The notes under the pieces were generated by a model. It made no database searches and had not been told where the DNA came from. It saw only the letters and a program-made list of their open reading frames with translations. From Mycobacterium simulans (GTDB lineage Bacteria > Actinomycetota > Actinomycetes > Mycobacteriales > Mycobacteriaceae), in assembly GCF_900232995.1 (NCBI RefSeq), contig NZ_OCVX01000007.1:345013-409012 (forward strand): DNA of 64,000 nt, in the 5' to 3' direction. Within the stretch, counting starts at the first letter, position 1. Every line of letters starts with the position of its first letter. Of the stretch, positions 34,213 to 42,364 are shown in pieces. A program made the position numbers and the translations under genes.

Positions 34213-36033
34213 ATGACCACAACCGGGCGTCCGACCACCATGTGCGAGGCATTCCAGCGCACCGCGGCGATCGATCCGGACGCCGTGGCGCTGCGGACGC
34301 CGGGCGCCACGCAGACGCTGACCTGGCGCGAGTACGCGGCGCAGGTGCGGCAGGTCGCCGCCGGCCTAGTGGGTCTTGGCGTACGGCGCGGCGACACCGT
34401 GTCGCTGATGATGGCAAACCGGATCGAGTTCTATCCGCTCGAGGTAGGTGCCCAACACGTTGGCGCAACCTCGTTTTCGGTGTACGCGACCCTGCCCGCC
34501 GAGCAGCTGACCTATCTGTTCGACAATGCCGGCACCAAGGTGGTGATGTGCGAAGAACAATACGTCGACCGCGTGCGCGCCAGCGGCGCCTCCATCGAAC
34601 ACATCATCTGCATTGACGGGACGCCAACGGGCACACTCTCGGTCGACGACCTGTACGCCGCCGGCAGCGCGGATTTCGACTTCGAGTCGACTTGGCGCGC
34701 CGTAGAGCCCGACGACATAGTCACTTTGATTTACACCTCCGGGACGACGGGAAACCCGAAGGGCGTGGAAATGACCCATACGAACATCCTGTTTGAGGGT
34801 CACGCCATCGACGAGGTGCTCGGAATCCAGTTCGGTGACCGGATTACGTCCTTCTTGCCGACGGCCCACATCGCCGACCGGATGACGGGCCTGTATCTGC
34901 AGGAAATGTTCGGCACCCAGGTCACGGCGGTGTCTGACGGACGCGCAATCGCGGCCGCGCTGCCCGACGTGCGGCCGACGGTGTGGGGAGCGGTGCCTCG
35001 GGTTTGGGAAAAGCTCAAGGCCGGAATCGAATTCACGGTCAGCCACGAGACCGACCAGATGAAGCGGCAGGCGATGCAGTGGGCGCTGTCGGTGGCGGCC
35101 AAGCGTGCCGACGCCCTGCTGGCCGGCGAATCGTTGTCGGATGACGTTGCCGCCGAATGGGCTAAGGCCGACGAGTTGGTGTTGTCCAAGCTGCGCGAGC
35201 GGCTCGGCTTCGGCGAGCTTCGGTGGGCCATCTCGGGAGCGGCGCCGATCCCCAGGGAGACCTTGGCGTTCTTCGCGGGCGTCGGTATCCCTATCGCCGA
35301 GATCTGGGGGATGTCCGAGCTCAGTTGCGTGGCCACCGCAAGCCATCCCCGCGACGCGCGTCTGGGCGCCGTCGGCAAACTGCTGCCCGGATTGGAAGGC
35401 AAGATCGCCGACGATGGCGAGTTTCTGGTGCGCGGTCCGCTGGTGATGAACGGTTACCGGCGGGAACCGGAGAAGACCGCCGAGGCGATCGACGCCGACG
35501 GCTGGCTGCATACCGGTGACATCTTCGACATCGACGCTGATGGTTACCTACGAGTGGTGGATCGCAAGAAGGAGTTGATCATCAATGCGGCCGGCAAGAA
35601 CATGTCCCCGGCCAACATCGAGAACACCATCTTGGCCGCGTGCCCGATGGTCGGCGTCATGCTCGCAATTGGAGATGGGCGACCGTACAACACCGCACTC
35701 ATGGTGTTCGACGCCGACTCGGTGGGCCCGTACGCGGTCAGACACGGATTGGAGGAATCGCCCGCGGCCCTGGCAACCGACCCCGAGGTGATCGCGCAGA
35801 TTGCCGCCGGGGTGGCCGCGGGCAACGCGAAACTGTCTCGGGTGGAACAAATCAAGCGGTTCCGCGTACTACCCACCCTGTGGGAGCCCGGCGGTGACGA
35901 GATAACGCTGACGATGAAGCTCAAGCGCCGACCGATCGTCACCAAATATGCCGCGGAGATTGAAGAGCTCTACGCGTCCGAGCCGGGACCGCAGATCCAC
36001 GAACCCGACGCCGCACGGGCGCAACGGGTGTGA
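34213..36033 (+). CDS. fadD11: Long-chain fatty acid-CoA ligase FadD11 (intact)
   Basis: A 606-residue AMP-forming acyl-CoA synthetase. The P-loop motif YTSGTTGNPKGVEMTH (about 177), the central WGMSELSCVAT, and the hinge WLHTGDIFDIDADGYLRVVDRKKELI are all present, with the C-terminal lysine region TLTMKLKRRPI. The ATG at 34213 follows AGGAG at 7 bases; the frame upstream to 34015 has no support. In M. tuberculosis H37Rv, as I recall, this gene is split into fadD11.1 and fadD11; here it reads through. plsB1 starts 13 bp downstream, so the pair would activate fatty acids and move them into phospholipid. Confidence 0.93.
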   Translation: MTTTGRPTTMCEAFQRTAAIDPDAVALRTPGATQTLTWREYAAQVRQVAAGLVGLGVRRGDTVSLMMANRIEFYPLEVGAQHVGATSFSVYATLPAEQLTYLFDNAGTKVVMCEEQYVDRVRASGASIEHIICIDGTPTGTLSVDDLYAAGSADFDFESTWRAVEPDDIVTLIYTSGTTGNPKGVEMTHTNILFEGHAIDEVLGIQFGDRITSFLPTAHIADRMTGLYLQEMFGTQVTAVSDGRAIAAALPDVRPTVWGAVPRVWEKLKAGIEFTVSHETDQMKRQAMQWALSVAAKRADALLAGESLSDDVAAEWAKADELVLSKLRERLGFGELRWAISGAAPIPRETLAFFAGVGIPIAEIWGMSELSCVATASHPRDARLGAVGKLLPGLEGKIADDGEFLVRGPLVMNGYRREPEKTAEAIDADGWLHTGDIFDIDADGYLRVVDRKKELIINAAGKNMSPANIENTILAACPMVGVMLAIGDGRPYNTALMVFDADSVGPYAVRHGLEESPAALATDPEVIAQIAAGVAAGNAKLSRVEQIKRFRVLPTLWEPGGDEITLTMKLKRRPIVTKYAAEIEELYASEPGPQIHEPDAARAQRV

Positions 36034-36046
36034 CGGGGGACCTGCG

Positions 36047-37921
36047 GTGACTGCGCGTGAGGTCGGCCGGATAGGAGTGCGAAAGTTATTGCAGCGCACC
36101 GGCATTATTGACGAGTCGACGACACCCTTGGCGACCGACCCTGACGAGGTGGCCGAGCTGTTGAACGCCCGATGGTTTGGCGACCGGCTGGATGCGCTGG
36201 CCGATGAGCTGGGCCGTGACCCGCACAGCGTGCGTTCGGAGGCCGCGGGATATCTGCGCGAGGTGGCAGCCTCTCTGGACGAGCGAGCGGTGCACGCGTG
36301 GCGTGGCTTCAGCCGGTGGCTGATGCGAGCCTATGACGTGCTGGTCGACGAGGACCAGATCGCGGAGCTGCGCAAGCTGGATCGCAAGGCGACGTTGGCC
36401 TTTGCCTTTTCGCATAGGTCCTACCTCGACGGCCTGTTGCTGCCGGAGGTGATCCAGGCCAACCGCCTCTCGGCGGCGCTGACGTTCGGCGGGGCCAACC
36501 TGAACTTCTTCCCGATGGGCGGCTTTGCCAAGCGCACCGGGACGATCTTCATCCGGCGGCAGACCAAGGACATTCCGGTCTACCGGTTCGTGCTCCGGGC
36601 CTACACCGCGCAGCTGGTACAGAACCACGTCAATCTCACCTGGTCGATCGAGGGGGGACGGACCCGAACCGGCAAGCTGCGGCCCCCGGTATTCGGCATC
36701 CTGCGCTATATCACCGACGCGGTCGACGAAATCGACGGTCCCGAAGTATATTTGGTGCCGACCTCCATCGTGTACGACCAGCTGCACGAGGTGGAGGCGA
36801 TGACCACCGAGGCCTACGGTGCGGTGAAGCGACCCGAAGACCTTCGGTTTTTGATCCGGCTATCGCGCCAGCAAGGTGAACGGCTGGGCCGTGCCTATCT
36901 CGATTTCGGTGACCCGTTGCCGCTACGCAAGCGCCTTGAGGAAATGCGCGCCGACCCATCGGGCATCGGCACCGAAATCGAACGCATCGCGTTGGACGTG
37001 GAGCATCGGATCAACCGCGCCACGCCGGTCACGCCCACGGCGGTGGTGAGTCTGGCACTGCTGGGAGCGGACCGATCGTTGTCCATCAGCGAGGTGCTGG
37101 CCACGGTGCAACCGTTGGCGAGCTATATCGCCGCGCGGAACTGGAAAGTCGCCGGAGCCGCCGACCTAACGAATCGTTCGACGATCCGGTGGACGTTGCA
37201 CCAGATGGTTGCGTCGGGGGTAGTAAGCGTCTACGACGCCGGGACCGAAGCGGTGTGGGGTGTCGGCGCCGATCGGCATTTGGTAGCGGCGTTTTACCGC
37301 AACACCGCCATCCACATCCTGGTCGATCGCGCCATTGCCGAGCTTGCGTTACTTGCGGCCACAGAGGCATCAGCGGACGGCAGCGTTGCCCCGGCGACCG
37401 TGCGCGACGAGGCGCTGCGTCTTCGCGAGTTGCTGAAATTTGAGTTCTTGTTCTCCGCACGTGCGCAGTTCGAGAAAGACCTCGCCGACGAAGTACGCCT
37501 GATCGGGCCGGTCGCGGACCCCACCAAGGCCGTCAGTGCGGCTGACGTAGGGCGGCTGTTGGAATCGGCGGATCTGCTGCTCGCGCATCTGGTGTTGCGT
37601 CCGTTCCTCGACGCCTATCACATCGTCGCCGACCGGCTGGCCGCCCTCGAGGACGAAGCGCTGGACGAGGATGTGTTCCTGGCTGAATGTCTAGAGGTGG
37701 GCAAGCAGTGGGAGCTGCAGCGCAGAATCGCCAACGCCGAATCGAGGTCGATGGAACTGTTCAAGACCGCGCTGCGGCTCGCCCGGCATCGCGAGCTGGT
37801 CTCGGATGTTCAGGGTGCTGATCATGGGCACATTGCCAAACGTCGACGAGAATTCGCGGACGAGATCGCGACGGCGATAAGGCGCGTCAACGCGATCGCG
37901 GAATTGGCCAGGAGGCGATGA
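36047..37921 (+). CDS. plsB1: Glycerol-3-phosphate acyltransferase PlsB1
   Basis: A 624-residue membrane-associated acyltransferase. The catalytic HX4D motif is in FSHRSYLDGLL (about residue 125). Further PlsB blocks are GTIFIRRQTKDIPVYRF and the substrate-binding SIEGGRTRTGKLRPP, then VPTSIVYDQLHE. GTG start after GGGGGA at 7 bases; the frame upstream overlaps fadD11. The enzyme transfers an acyl group to position 1 of glycerol-3-phosphate, the first step of phospholipid and triacylglycerol synthesis. In an operon with fadD11. Confidence 0.93.
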   Translation: MTAREVGRIGVRKLLQRTGIIDESTTPLATDPDEVAELLNARWFGDRLDALADELGRDPHSVRSEAAGYLREVAASLDERAVHAWRGFSRWLMRAYDVLVDEDQIAELRKLDRKATLAFAFSHRSYLDGLLLPEVIQANRLSAALTFGGANLNFFPMGGFAKRTGTIFIRRQTKDIPVYRFVLRAYTAQLVQNHVNLTWSIEGGRTRTGKLRPPVFGILRYITDAVDEIDGPEVYLVPTSIVYDQLHEVEAMTTEAYGAVKRPEDLRFLIRLSRQQGERLGRAYLDFGDPLPLRKRLEEMRADPSGIGTEIERIALDVEHRINRATPVTPTAVVSLALLGADRSLSISEVLATVQPLASYIAARNWKVAGAADLTNRSTIRWTLHQMVASGVVSVYDAGTEAVWGVGADRHLVAAFYRNTAIHILVDRAIAELALLAATEASADGSVAPATVRDEALRLRELLKFEFLFSARAQFEKDLADEVRLIGPVADPTKAVSAADVGRLLESADLLLAHLVLRPFLDAYHIVADRLAALEDEALDEDVFLAECLEVGKQWELQRRIANAESRSMELFKTALRLARHRELVSDVQGADHGHIAKRRREFADEIATAIRRVNAIAELARRR

Positions 37922-37985
37922 TCGGCACGGCGCACGCCGTCAGCGGCGAACGGTAGACGCGCAGTCATGGCGGGCATACGCTGAA

Positions 37986-38001
37986 TGTGATCTCGGTCAC
38001 T
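37986..38001 (+). promoter_or_regulatory. CRP-like binding site upstream of the frd operon
   Basis: TGTGA-TCTCGG-TCACT matches the TGTGA-N6-TCACA consensus in 9 of 10 defined bases. It lies 25 bp before the ATG of the first gene of the frd cluster. From memory, frdA of M. tuberculosis is listed in the Rv3676 (CRP) regulon, which supports the call. Confidence 0.6.
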
Positions 38002-38026
38002 CGCTGAACACCGAGGAGGCGGGACG

Positions 38027-38269
38027 ATGAATGTGGCCACGACGCATTTCCTGAAGCAAAAGGCGCCCTGCGGGCACATGGCAGATGGCGATCATCATGT
38101 CGAGGGTGACGATGACGGCCTCTCATACGACGACTTCAATTTCTCCTGCGGCTGCCGCGAGATCCGGCATGTGTACCACGACGGATCTACCCACATACGA
38201 ACGATTCGACACGACGGCAAAATATTGCGGGACGAGCACTCCGGCGAACACGAGTCGTTCGAGGTGTAA
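38027..38269 (+). CDS. Small Cys/His-rich protein leading the frd operon
   Basis: An 80-residue soluble protein, no signal peptide. It contains CGHMADGDHH near residue 15-24 and CGCREIRHVYHDGSTH near 41-56, giving three cysteines and many histidines that could bind metal; the arrangement matches no named motif I know. GAGGAGG lies just upstream and frdA starts 9 bp after its stop. It may be a metal- or cluster-related accessory of fumarate reductase, but this is inference from position and composition only. Confidence 0.7.
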   Translation: MNVATTHFLKQKAPCGHMADGDHHVEGDDDGLSYDDFNFSCGCREIRHVYHDGSTHIRTIRHDGKILRDEHSGEHESFEV

Positions 38270-38278
38270 GCCACGGCG

Positions 38279-40030
38279 ATGACCGCGACACACAACATAG
38301 TGGTGATCGGTGGCGGTGGCGCGGGCCTGCGCGCCGCAATAGCGATAGCCGAAGCGAATCCGCGCCTGGACGTGGCGATTGTCTCCAAGGTGTACCCGAT
38401 GCGCAGCCACACCGTCTCGGCAGAGGGCGGCGCGGCTGCCGTGGCAGGCGAGGACGACAGCCTGGACGAACACGCGCACGACACCATATCCGGTAGTGAC
38501 TGGTTATGCGACCAGGATGCGGTCGAGGTGTTCGTCGCCGAGGCGCAGCGGGAGTTGTTCCAGCTCGAGCATTGGGGCTGTCCGTGGAGTCGTAGGCCGG
38601 ACGGGCGCATTGCCGTTCGCGCATTCGGCGGGATGAAGAAGCAACGCACCTGGTTCGCCGCCGACAAGACCGGATTTCACCTCCTACACACGCTGTTTCA
38701 GCGTCTCCTGGCATACGGGGACATCGTGCGTTACGACGAGTGGTTCGCGACGACCTTGCTCGTCGACGAGGGCAGGGTTTGTGGTGTTGTCGCAATCGAG
38801 CTCGCGACCGGACGTATCGAGACAATCCTCGCCGACGCGGTAATCGTATGTACCGGTGGAGCTGGGCGGGTGTTTCCTTTCACCACCAACGCGAACATCA
38901 AGACCGGTGATGGAATGGCCCTCGCCTACCGGGCGGGCGCGCCGTTGAAGGACATGGAGTTCGTCCAGTATCACCCCACCGGACTGCCGTTCACCGGAAT
39001 CTTGATCACGGAGGCCGCTCGAGCGGAAGGCGGCTGGCTGCTCAACAAAGACGGCTACCGCTACCTGCAGGATTACGACCTCGGCAAGCCCACACCCGAG
39101 CCGAAGCTGCGCAGCATGGAGCTCGGCCCCCGGGACCGGGTGTCTCAGGCGTTCGTCCACGAGCACGAAAAGGGTCGGACGGTCGACACCCCGTACGGGC
39201 CCATCGTCTACCTCGACCTCCGCCACCTCGGCGCCGACCTGATCGACGAAAAGTTGCCGTTCATCCGTGAGCTGTGCCGCGACTACCAGCACATCGACCC
39301 GGTTACCGAACTGATCCCCGTGCAACCCGTGGTGCACTACATGATGGGTGGCATTCACACGGATATCGACGGCGCCACAACACTTCCCGGGCTATATGCC
39401 GCGGGCGAGACAGCATGCGTCAGCATCAATGGTGCCAACCGGTTAGGGTCGAACTCGCTGCCGGAGTGCCTGGTGTTCGGCGCCCGAGCAGGTCGCGCCG
39501 CTGCGGAGTATGTGACTGAATTCGGAAAGAAGGCCCTTGGCGCCTCGCCCGCGGTGCAGGCTCAGGCACGCACGGAGGCGCTACGGCTGGAGCGTGAGCT
39601 CAGTCGCCATGCCGACGGGGACGACCGAATCGCCGACATTCGGGCGGAGATGCGGGCCACATTGGAAACCGCCGCCGGAATCTATCGAGATGGACCCACC
39701 CTCACCAAGGCGGTCGATCAGATCCGGGTGCTACAAGAACGATTCGCGAAGGTAGGCATCGACGATCACAGCCACACGTTCAATACCGAGCTGATGGCGC
39801 TGCTCGAGTTGTCGGGGATGCTTGACGTTGCACAGACGATCATCGAATCTGCCTTGCGCCGAGAGGAATCGCGCGGCGCACACCAGCGAACCGACTTCCC
39901 CGAGCGCGACGACGAACATTTCTTGGCGCACACATTGGTTCATCGAGAACCCGACGGAACCGCGCGAGTCGACTACCTTCCGGTCACGATCACGCGCTGG
40001 CCTCCGGGCGAACGGGTATATGGGAGGTAG
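38279..40030 (+). CDS. frdA: Fumarate reductase flavoprotein subunit
   Basis: A 583-residue FAD subunit. FAD-binding VIGGGGAGLRAAIA is at the N-terminus, covalent-FAD histidine block MRSHTVSAEGGAAAV at about 41, active-site QYHPTG at about 229, and the second FAD block SINGANRLGSNSLPECLVFG near 385. It reduces fumarate to succinate as an anaerobic electron sink, or runs in reverse. Same length as M. tuberculosis FrdA. First catalytic gene of frdABCD, 2 bp before frdB. Confidence 0.96.
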   Translation: MTATHNIVVIGGGGAGLRAAIAIAEANPRLDVAIVSKVYPMRSHTVSAEGGAAAVAGEDDSLDEHAHDTISGSDWLCDQDAVEVFVAEAQRELFQLEHWGCPWSRRPDGRIAVRAFGGMKKQRTWFAADKTGFHLLHTLFQRLLAYGDIVRYDEWFATTLLVDEGRVCGVVAIELATGRIETILADAVIVCTGGAGRVFPFTTNANIKTGDGMALAYRAGAPLKDMEFVQYHPTGLPFTGILITEAARAEGGWLLNKDGYRYLQDYDLGKPTPEPKLRSMELGPRDRVSQAFVHEHEKGRTVDTPYGPIVYLDLRHLGADLIDEKLPFIRELCRDYQHIDPVTELIPVQPVVHYMMGGIHTDIDGATTLPGLYAAGETACVSINGANRLGSNSLPECLVFGARAGRAAAEYVTEFGKKALGASPAVQAQARTEALRLERELSRHADGDDRIADIRAEMRATLETAAGIYRDGPTLTKAVDQIRVLQERFAKVGIDDHSHTFNTELMALLELSGMLDVAQTIIESALRREESRGAHQRTDFPERDDEHFLAHTLVHREPDGTARVDYLPVTITRWPPGERVYGR

Positions 40031-40032
40031 CG

Positions 40033-40776
40033 ATGGCCGAACGAATTGTCATGGAGGTCTCCAGGTATCGACCGGAGATCGAATCCGCGCCTGTTCTAGA
40101 GGTTTACGAAGTTCCCTTCGACCGCGAGTGGGCCGTCCTGGACGGTCTGAACTACATCAAGGATCACCTCGACGGAACGCTGACCTTCCGCTGGTCGTGC
40201 CGGATGGGGATCTGTGGCAGCTCGGGTATGACGATCAATGGTGACCCGAAATTGGCGTGCGCGACGTTCCTCGTTGATTACCTGCCAGGACCGGTACGAG
40301 TGGAGCCGATGCGAAACTTCCCGGTGATCCGCGATCTCGTCGTCGACATCGATGACTTCATGGCCAAGCTGCCGAGGGTCAAGCCCTGGATCATCCGGGA
40401 TGATGAGCTGTCCCCCGAGGAGGGCGAATACCTGCAGACCACAGCGGAATTGGACGAATTCAAACAGTTCAGCATGTGCATCAACTGCATGTTGTGCTAC
40501 TCGGCATGCCCGGTGTACGCGCTCGACCCGGACTTCCTCGGTCCGGCGGCGATCGCTTTGGGTCAGCGCTACAACCTGGATTCACGCGACAAAGGTGCCG
40601 CCGATCGCAGTGACGTCCTCGCCGCGGCGGATGGCGCTTGGGCGTGCACCCTGGTGGGCGAATGCTCGACGGCTTGTCCAAAGGGAGTCGATCCGGCAGG
40701 CGCGATACAGCGCTACAAGTTAACCGCAGCAAAGGATTCGGTGAAGAGACTGCTGCTACCCAAGGGCGCGCGATGA
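40033..40776 (+). CDS. frdB: Fumarate reductase iron-sulfur subunit
   Basis: A 247-residue subunit carrying three clusters. The 2Fe-2S ligands are in SCRMGICGSSGMTINGDPKLAC. The 4Fe-4S and 3Fe-4S ligands are in CINCMLCYSACP and ECSTACPKGVDP. It passes electrons from the membrane quinol to FrdA. GGGAGG ribosome site 5 bases before the ATG. The stop overlaps the frdC start (ATGA). Confidence 0.96.
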   Translation: MAERIVMEVSRYRPEIESAPVLEVYEVPFDREWAVLDGLNYIKDHLDGTLTFRWSCRMGICGSSGMTINGDPKLACATFLVDYLPGPVRVEPMRNFPVIRDLVVDIDDFMAKLPRVKPWIIRDDELSPEEGEYLQTTAELDEFKQFSMCINCMLCYSACPVYALDPDFLGPAAIALGQRYNLDSRDKGAADRSDVLAAADGAWACTLVGECSTACPKGVDPAGAIQRYKLTAAKDSVKRLLLPKGAR

Positions 40777-41177
40777 CAAGCGTTTCTCGTGAGCCGGTTG
40801 GCGCGTACCGTCAGCCCGTCGCCAGATTCTGGTGGGTGAAGCGACGGTCTTACCTCTTGTTCATGCTTCGCGAGATCAGTTGCGTTTTCGTTGCGTGGTT
40901 TGTTGTGTATCTGTTGCTACTGGTGAATGCGGTTGGCGCCGGTCGGGATTCATACCTTCGCTTCCTGGACTGGAGCGCTAATCCACTTGTGGTTTCGCTG
41001 AACGTCGTCGCACTGATTTTCCTTCTGCTGCACGCTGTTACCTGGTTCGGTCTGGCGCCGCGTGCGATTGTTCTGCACATCCGGGGAAACCGCGTTCCCG
41101 CTCCCGCGATTCTCGCGGGCCATTACGCGGCATGGCTCGCCGTGTCGGCGGTCGTCGCTTGGCTGGTCATGTCGTGA
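40773..41177 (+). CDS. frdC: Fumarate reductase membrane anchor subunit C
   Basis: A 134-residue protein with three membrane helices (about 27-52, 70-92, 110-132). The N-terminal part RFWWVKRRSYLLFMLREISC is typical of FrdC, with a Phe-Trp-x-x-x-x-x-x-Tyr core for quinone binding. It overlaps frdB and frdD by 4 bp each, so the three are translationally coupled. Confidence 0.93.
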   Translation: MTSVSREPVGAYRQPVARFWWVKRRSYLLFMLREISCVFVAWFVVYLLLLVNAVGAGRDSYLRFLDWSANPLVVSLNVVALIFLLLHAVTWFGLAPRAIVLHIRGNRVPAPAILAGHYAAWLAVSAVVAWLVMS

Positions 41178-41551
41178 GCACAGCTGCGCACCATCGCGGG
41201 CCCCATCGAAGGTCGGCAGAGCCCTTCCTGTGGCTGCTGTTCAGCTCCGGGGGCATGGCCGCCGCGCTCGTTGTGCCCGTCCTATTGTTTCTGTTCGGAT
41301 TAGCGTTTCCGCTCGGGTGGCTCGGGGCGCCGGACCATACGCACCTGCTGGCGATAGTGCGGAATCCGCTGACGAAACTTGTTCTTCTCGGCGTTAGCAC
41401 GTTGGCGCTGTTCCATGGGGCACACCGCTTCCGGTTCGTGCTCGAGCACGGGTTGCAATTAGGCCGGTTCGATCGTGTAATTGCGCCGTGTTGCTACGGC
41501 ACAGCCGTGTTGGGATCTGCGGCGGCGGGTTGGGTACTGCTCACCGCATGA
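41174..41551 (+). CDS. frdD: Fumarate reductase membrane anchor subunit D
   Basis: A 125-residue three-helix anchor, same length as M. tuberculosis FrdD. The GTG at 41174 overlaps the frdC stop (GTGA). Helices lie near 15-40, 62-80 and 100-124. The conserved FHGAHRFRFVLEHGL block places quinone-pocket residues near the membrane face. Last gene of the frd operon. Confidence 0.93.
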   Translation: MSTAAHHRGPHRRSAEPFLWLLFSSGGMAAALVVPVLLFLFGLAFPLGWLGAPDHTHLLAIVRNPLTKLVLLGVSTLALFHGAHRFRFVLEHGLQLGRFDRVIAPCCYGTAVLGSAAAGWVLLTA

Positions 41552-41556
41552 GGCGG

Positions 41557-41787
41557 TTAGTGGTGCCGTTGCGCCAGCGTCTTGAGCACCAGCCCGACGA
41601 CGACGGCTACCCCGGCGCCGGTCAGCACCGACGGTGCAGTGCTGGTGGTCAGCACCGCGACCAGCAACGCCGTTACGAACCCCGCAATCACGGCGAACAG
41701 CTTGTGCCGCGGCCACGGAACACCCGCGATCAGCACGTCCGCGCTGTTCGGAGCGCCGAACATACGTAACCGTTCACGGGTGGTCAT
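41557..41787 (-). CDS. Small membrane protein, unknown
   Basis: A 76-residue protein with one or two membrane helices (VPWPRHKLFAVIAGFVTALL, then a stretch around 50-68) and an N-terminal basic, Arg-rich segment MTTRERLRMFGAP. The ATG at 41787 gives a compact product; the longer frame to 42120 overlaps the divergent DDN-family gene. Convergent with frdD. Function unknown. Confidence 0.6.
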   Translation of the reverse strand: MTTRERLRMFGAPNSADVLIAGVPWPRHKLFAVIAGFVTALLVAVLTTSTAPSVLTGAGVAVVVGLVLKTLAQRHH

Positions 41788-41821
41788 AGCTTGAGAGACT
41801 AATAGCCACTCTGATCTTTGG

Positions 41822-41841
41822 GTAATCGAAACATCGATTAC
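41822..41841. promoter_or_regulatory. Perfect palindrome in a divergent promoter region
   Basis: GTAATCGA-AACA-TCGATTAC, an 8+4+8 perfect inverted repeat. It is flanked by two copies of CTAATAGCC, one about 17 bases before and one about 8 bases after. It sits between the divergent small membrane protein and the DDN-family gene and looks like a regulator binding site. The regulator is unknown. Confidence 0.6.
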
Positions 41842-41893
41842 GGCAGGGCTAATAGCCGCTGGTGGCGGTCGCGCTGGGCCTAGGGTTGATGGC

Positions 41894-42331
41894 ATGCCTC
41901 TTTCAGGTGAATATGCACCCAGCCCGCTCGACTGGTCCCGTGAGCAAGCCGACAAGTACATGGAATCCGGCGGAACCGACGGCACGGATCTGCAGGGCAA
42001 GCCCGTCATTCTGCTCACCACCGTCGGAGCCAAGACCGGCAAACTCCGCAAGACGCCGCTGATGCGAATCGAGCACAACGGCGAGTACGCGATCGTCGCT
42101 TCGCTCGGCGGCGCTCCCAAGAACCCGGTGTGGTACTACAACGTGGTGAAGAACCCTCGGGTCGAGTTGCAGGACGGAACCGTCACCGGCGATTACCAGG
42201 CCCGCGAGGTGTTCGACGACGAGAAGGCCACGTGGTGGGCGCGGGCGGTCGAGGTCTGGCCGGACTACGCGGAATACCAGAAGAGGACCGACCGCCAGAT
42301 TCCGGTGTTCGTGCTGACCCCGGTGAGCTGA
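41894..42331 (+). CDS. DDN-family F420-dependent nitroreductase-like protein (Rv1558-like)
   Basis: A 145-residue split-barrel protein of the deazaflavin (F420)-dependent nitroreductase group that includes Ddn and Rv1558. Family blocks include VILLTTVGAKTGKLRKTPLM, the F420-pocket segment GEYAIVASLGGAPKNPVWYYN, and WWARAVEVWPDYAEYQKRTD. TAGGGT (41881-41886) lies 7 bases before the ATG, so leaderless. The natural substrate is unknown. Upstream palindrome suggests regulated expression. Confidence 0.88.
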   Translation: MPLSGEYAPSPLDWSREQADKYMESGGTDGTDLQGKPVILLTTVGAKTGKLRKTPLMRIEHNGEYAIVASLGGAPKNPVWYYNVVKNPRVELQDGTVTGDYQAREVFDDEKATWWARAVEVWPDYAEYQKRTDRQIPVFVLTPVS

Positions 42332-42364
42332 CCTGTCCGTTGGGTGACATGGCACCATTGATCG

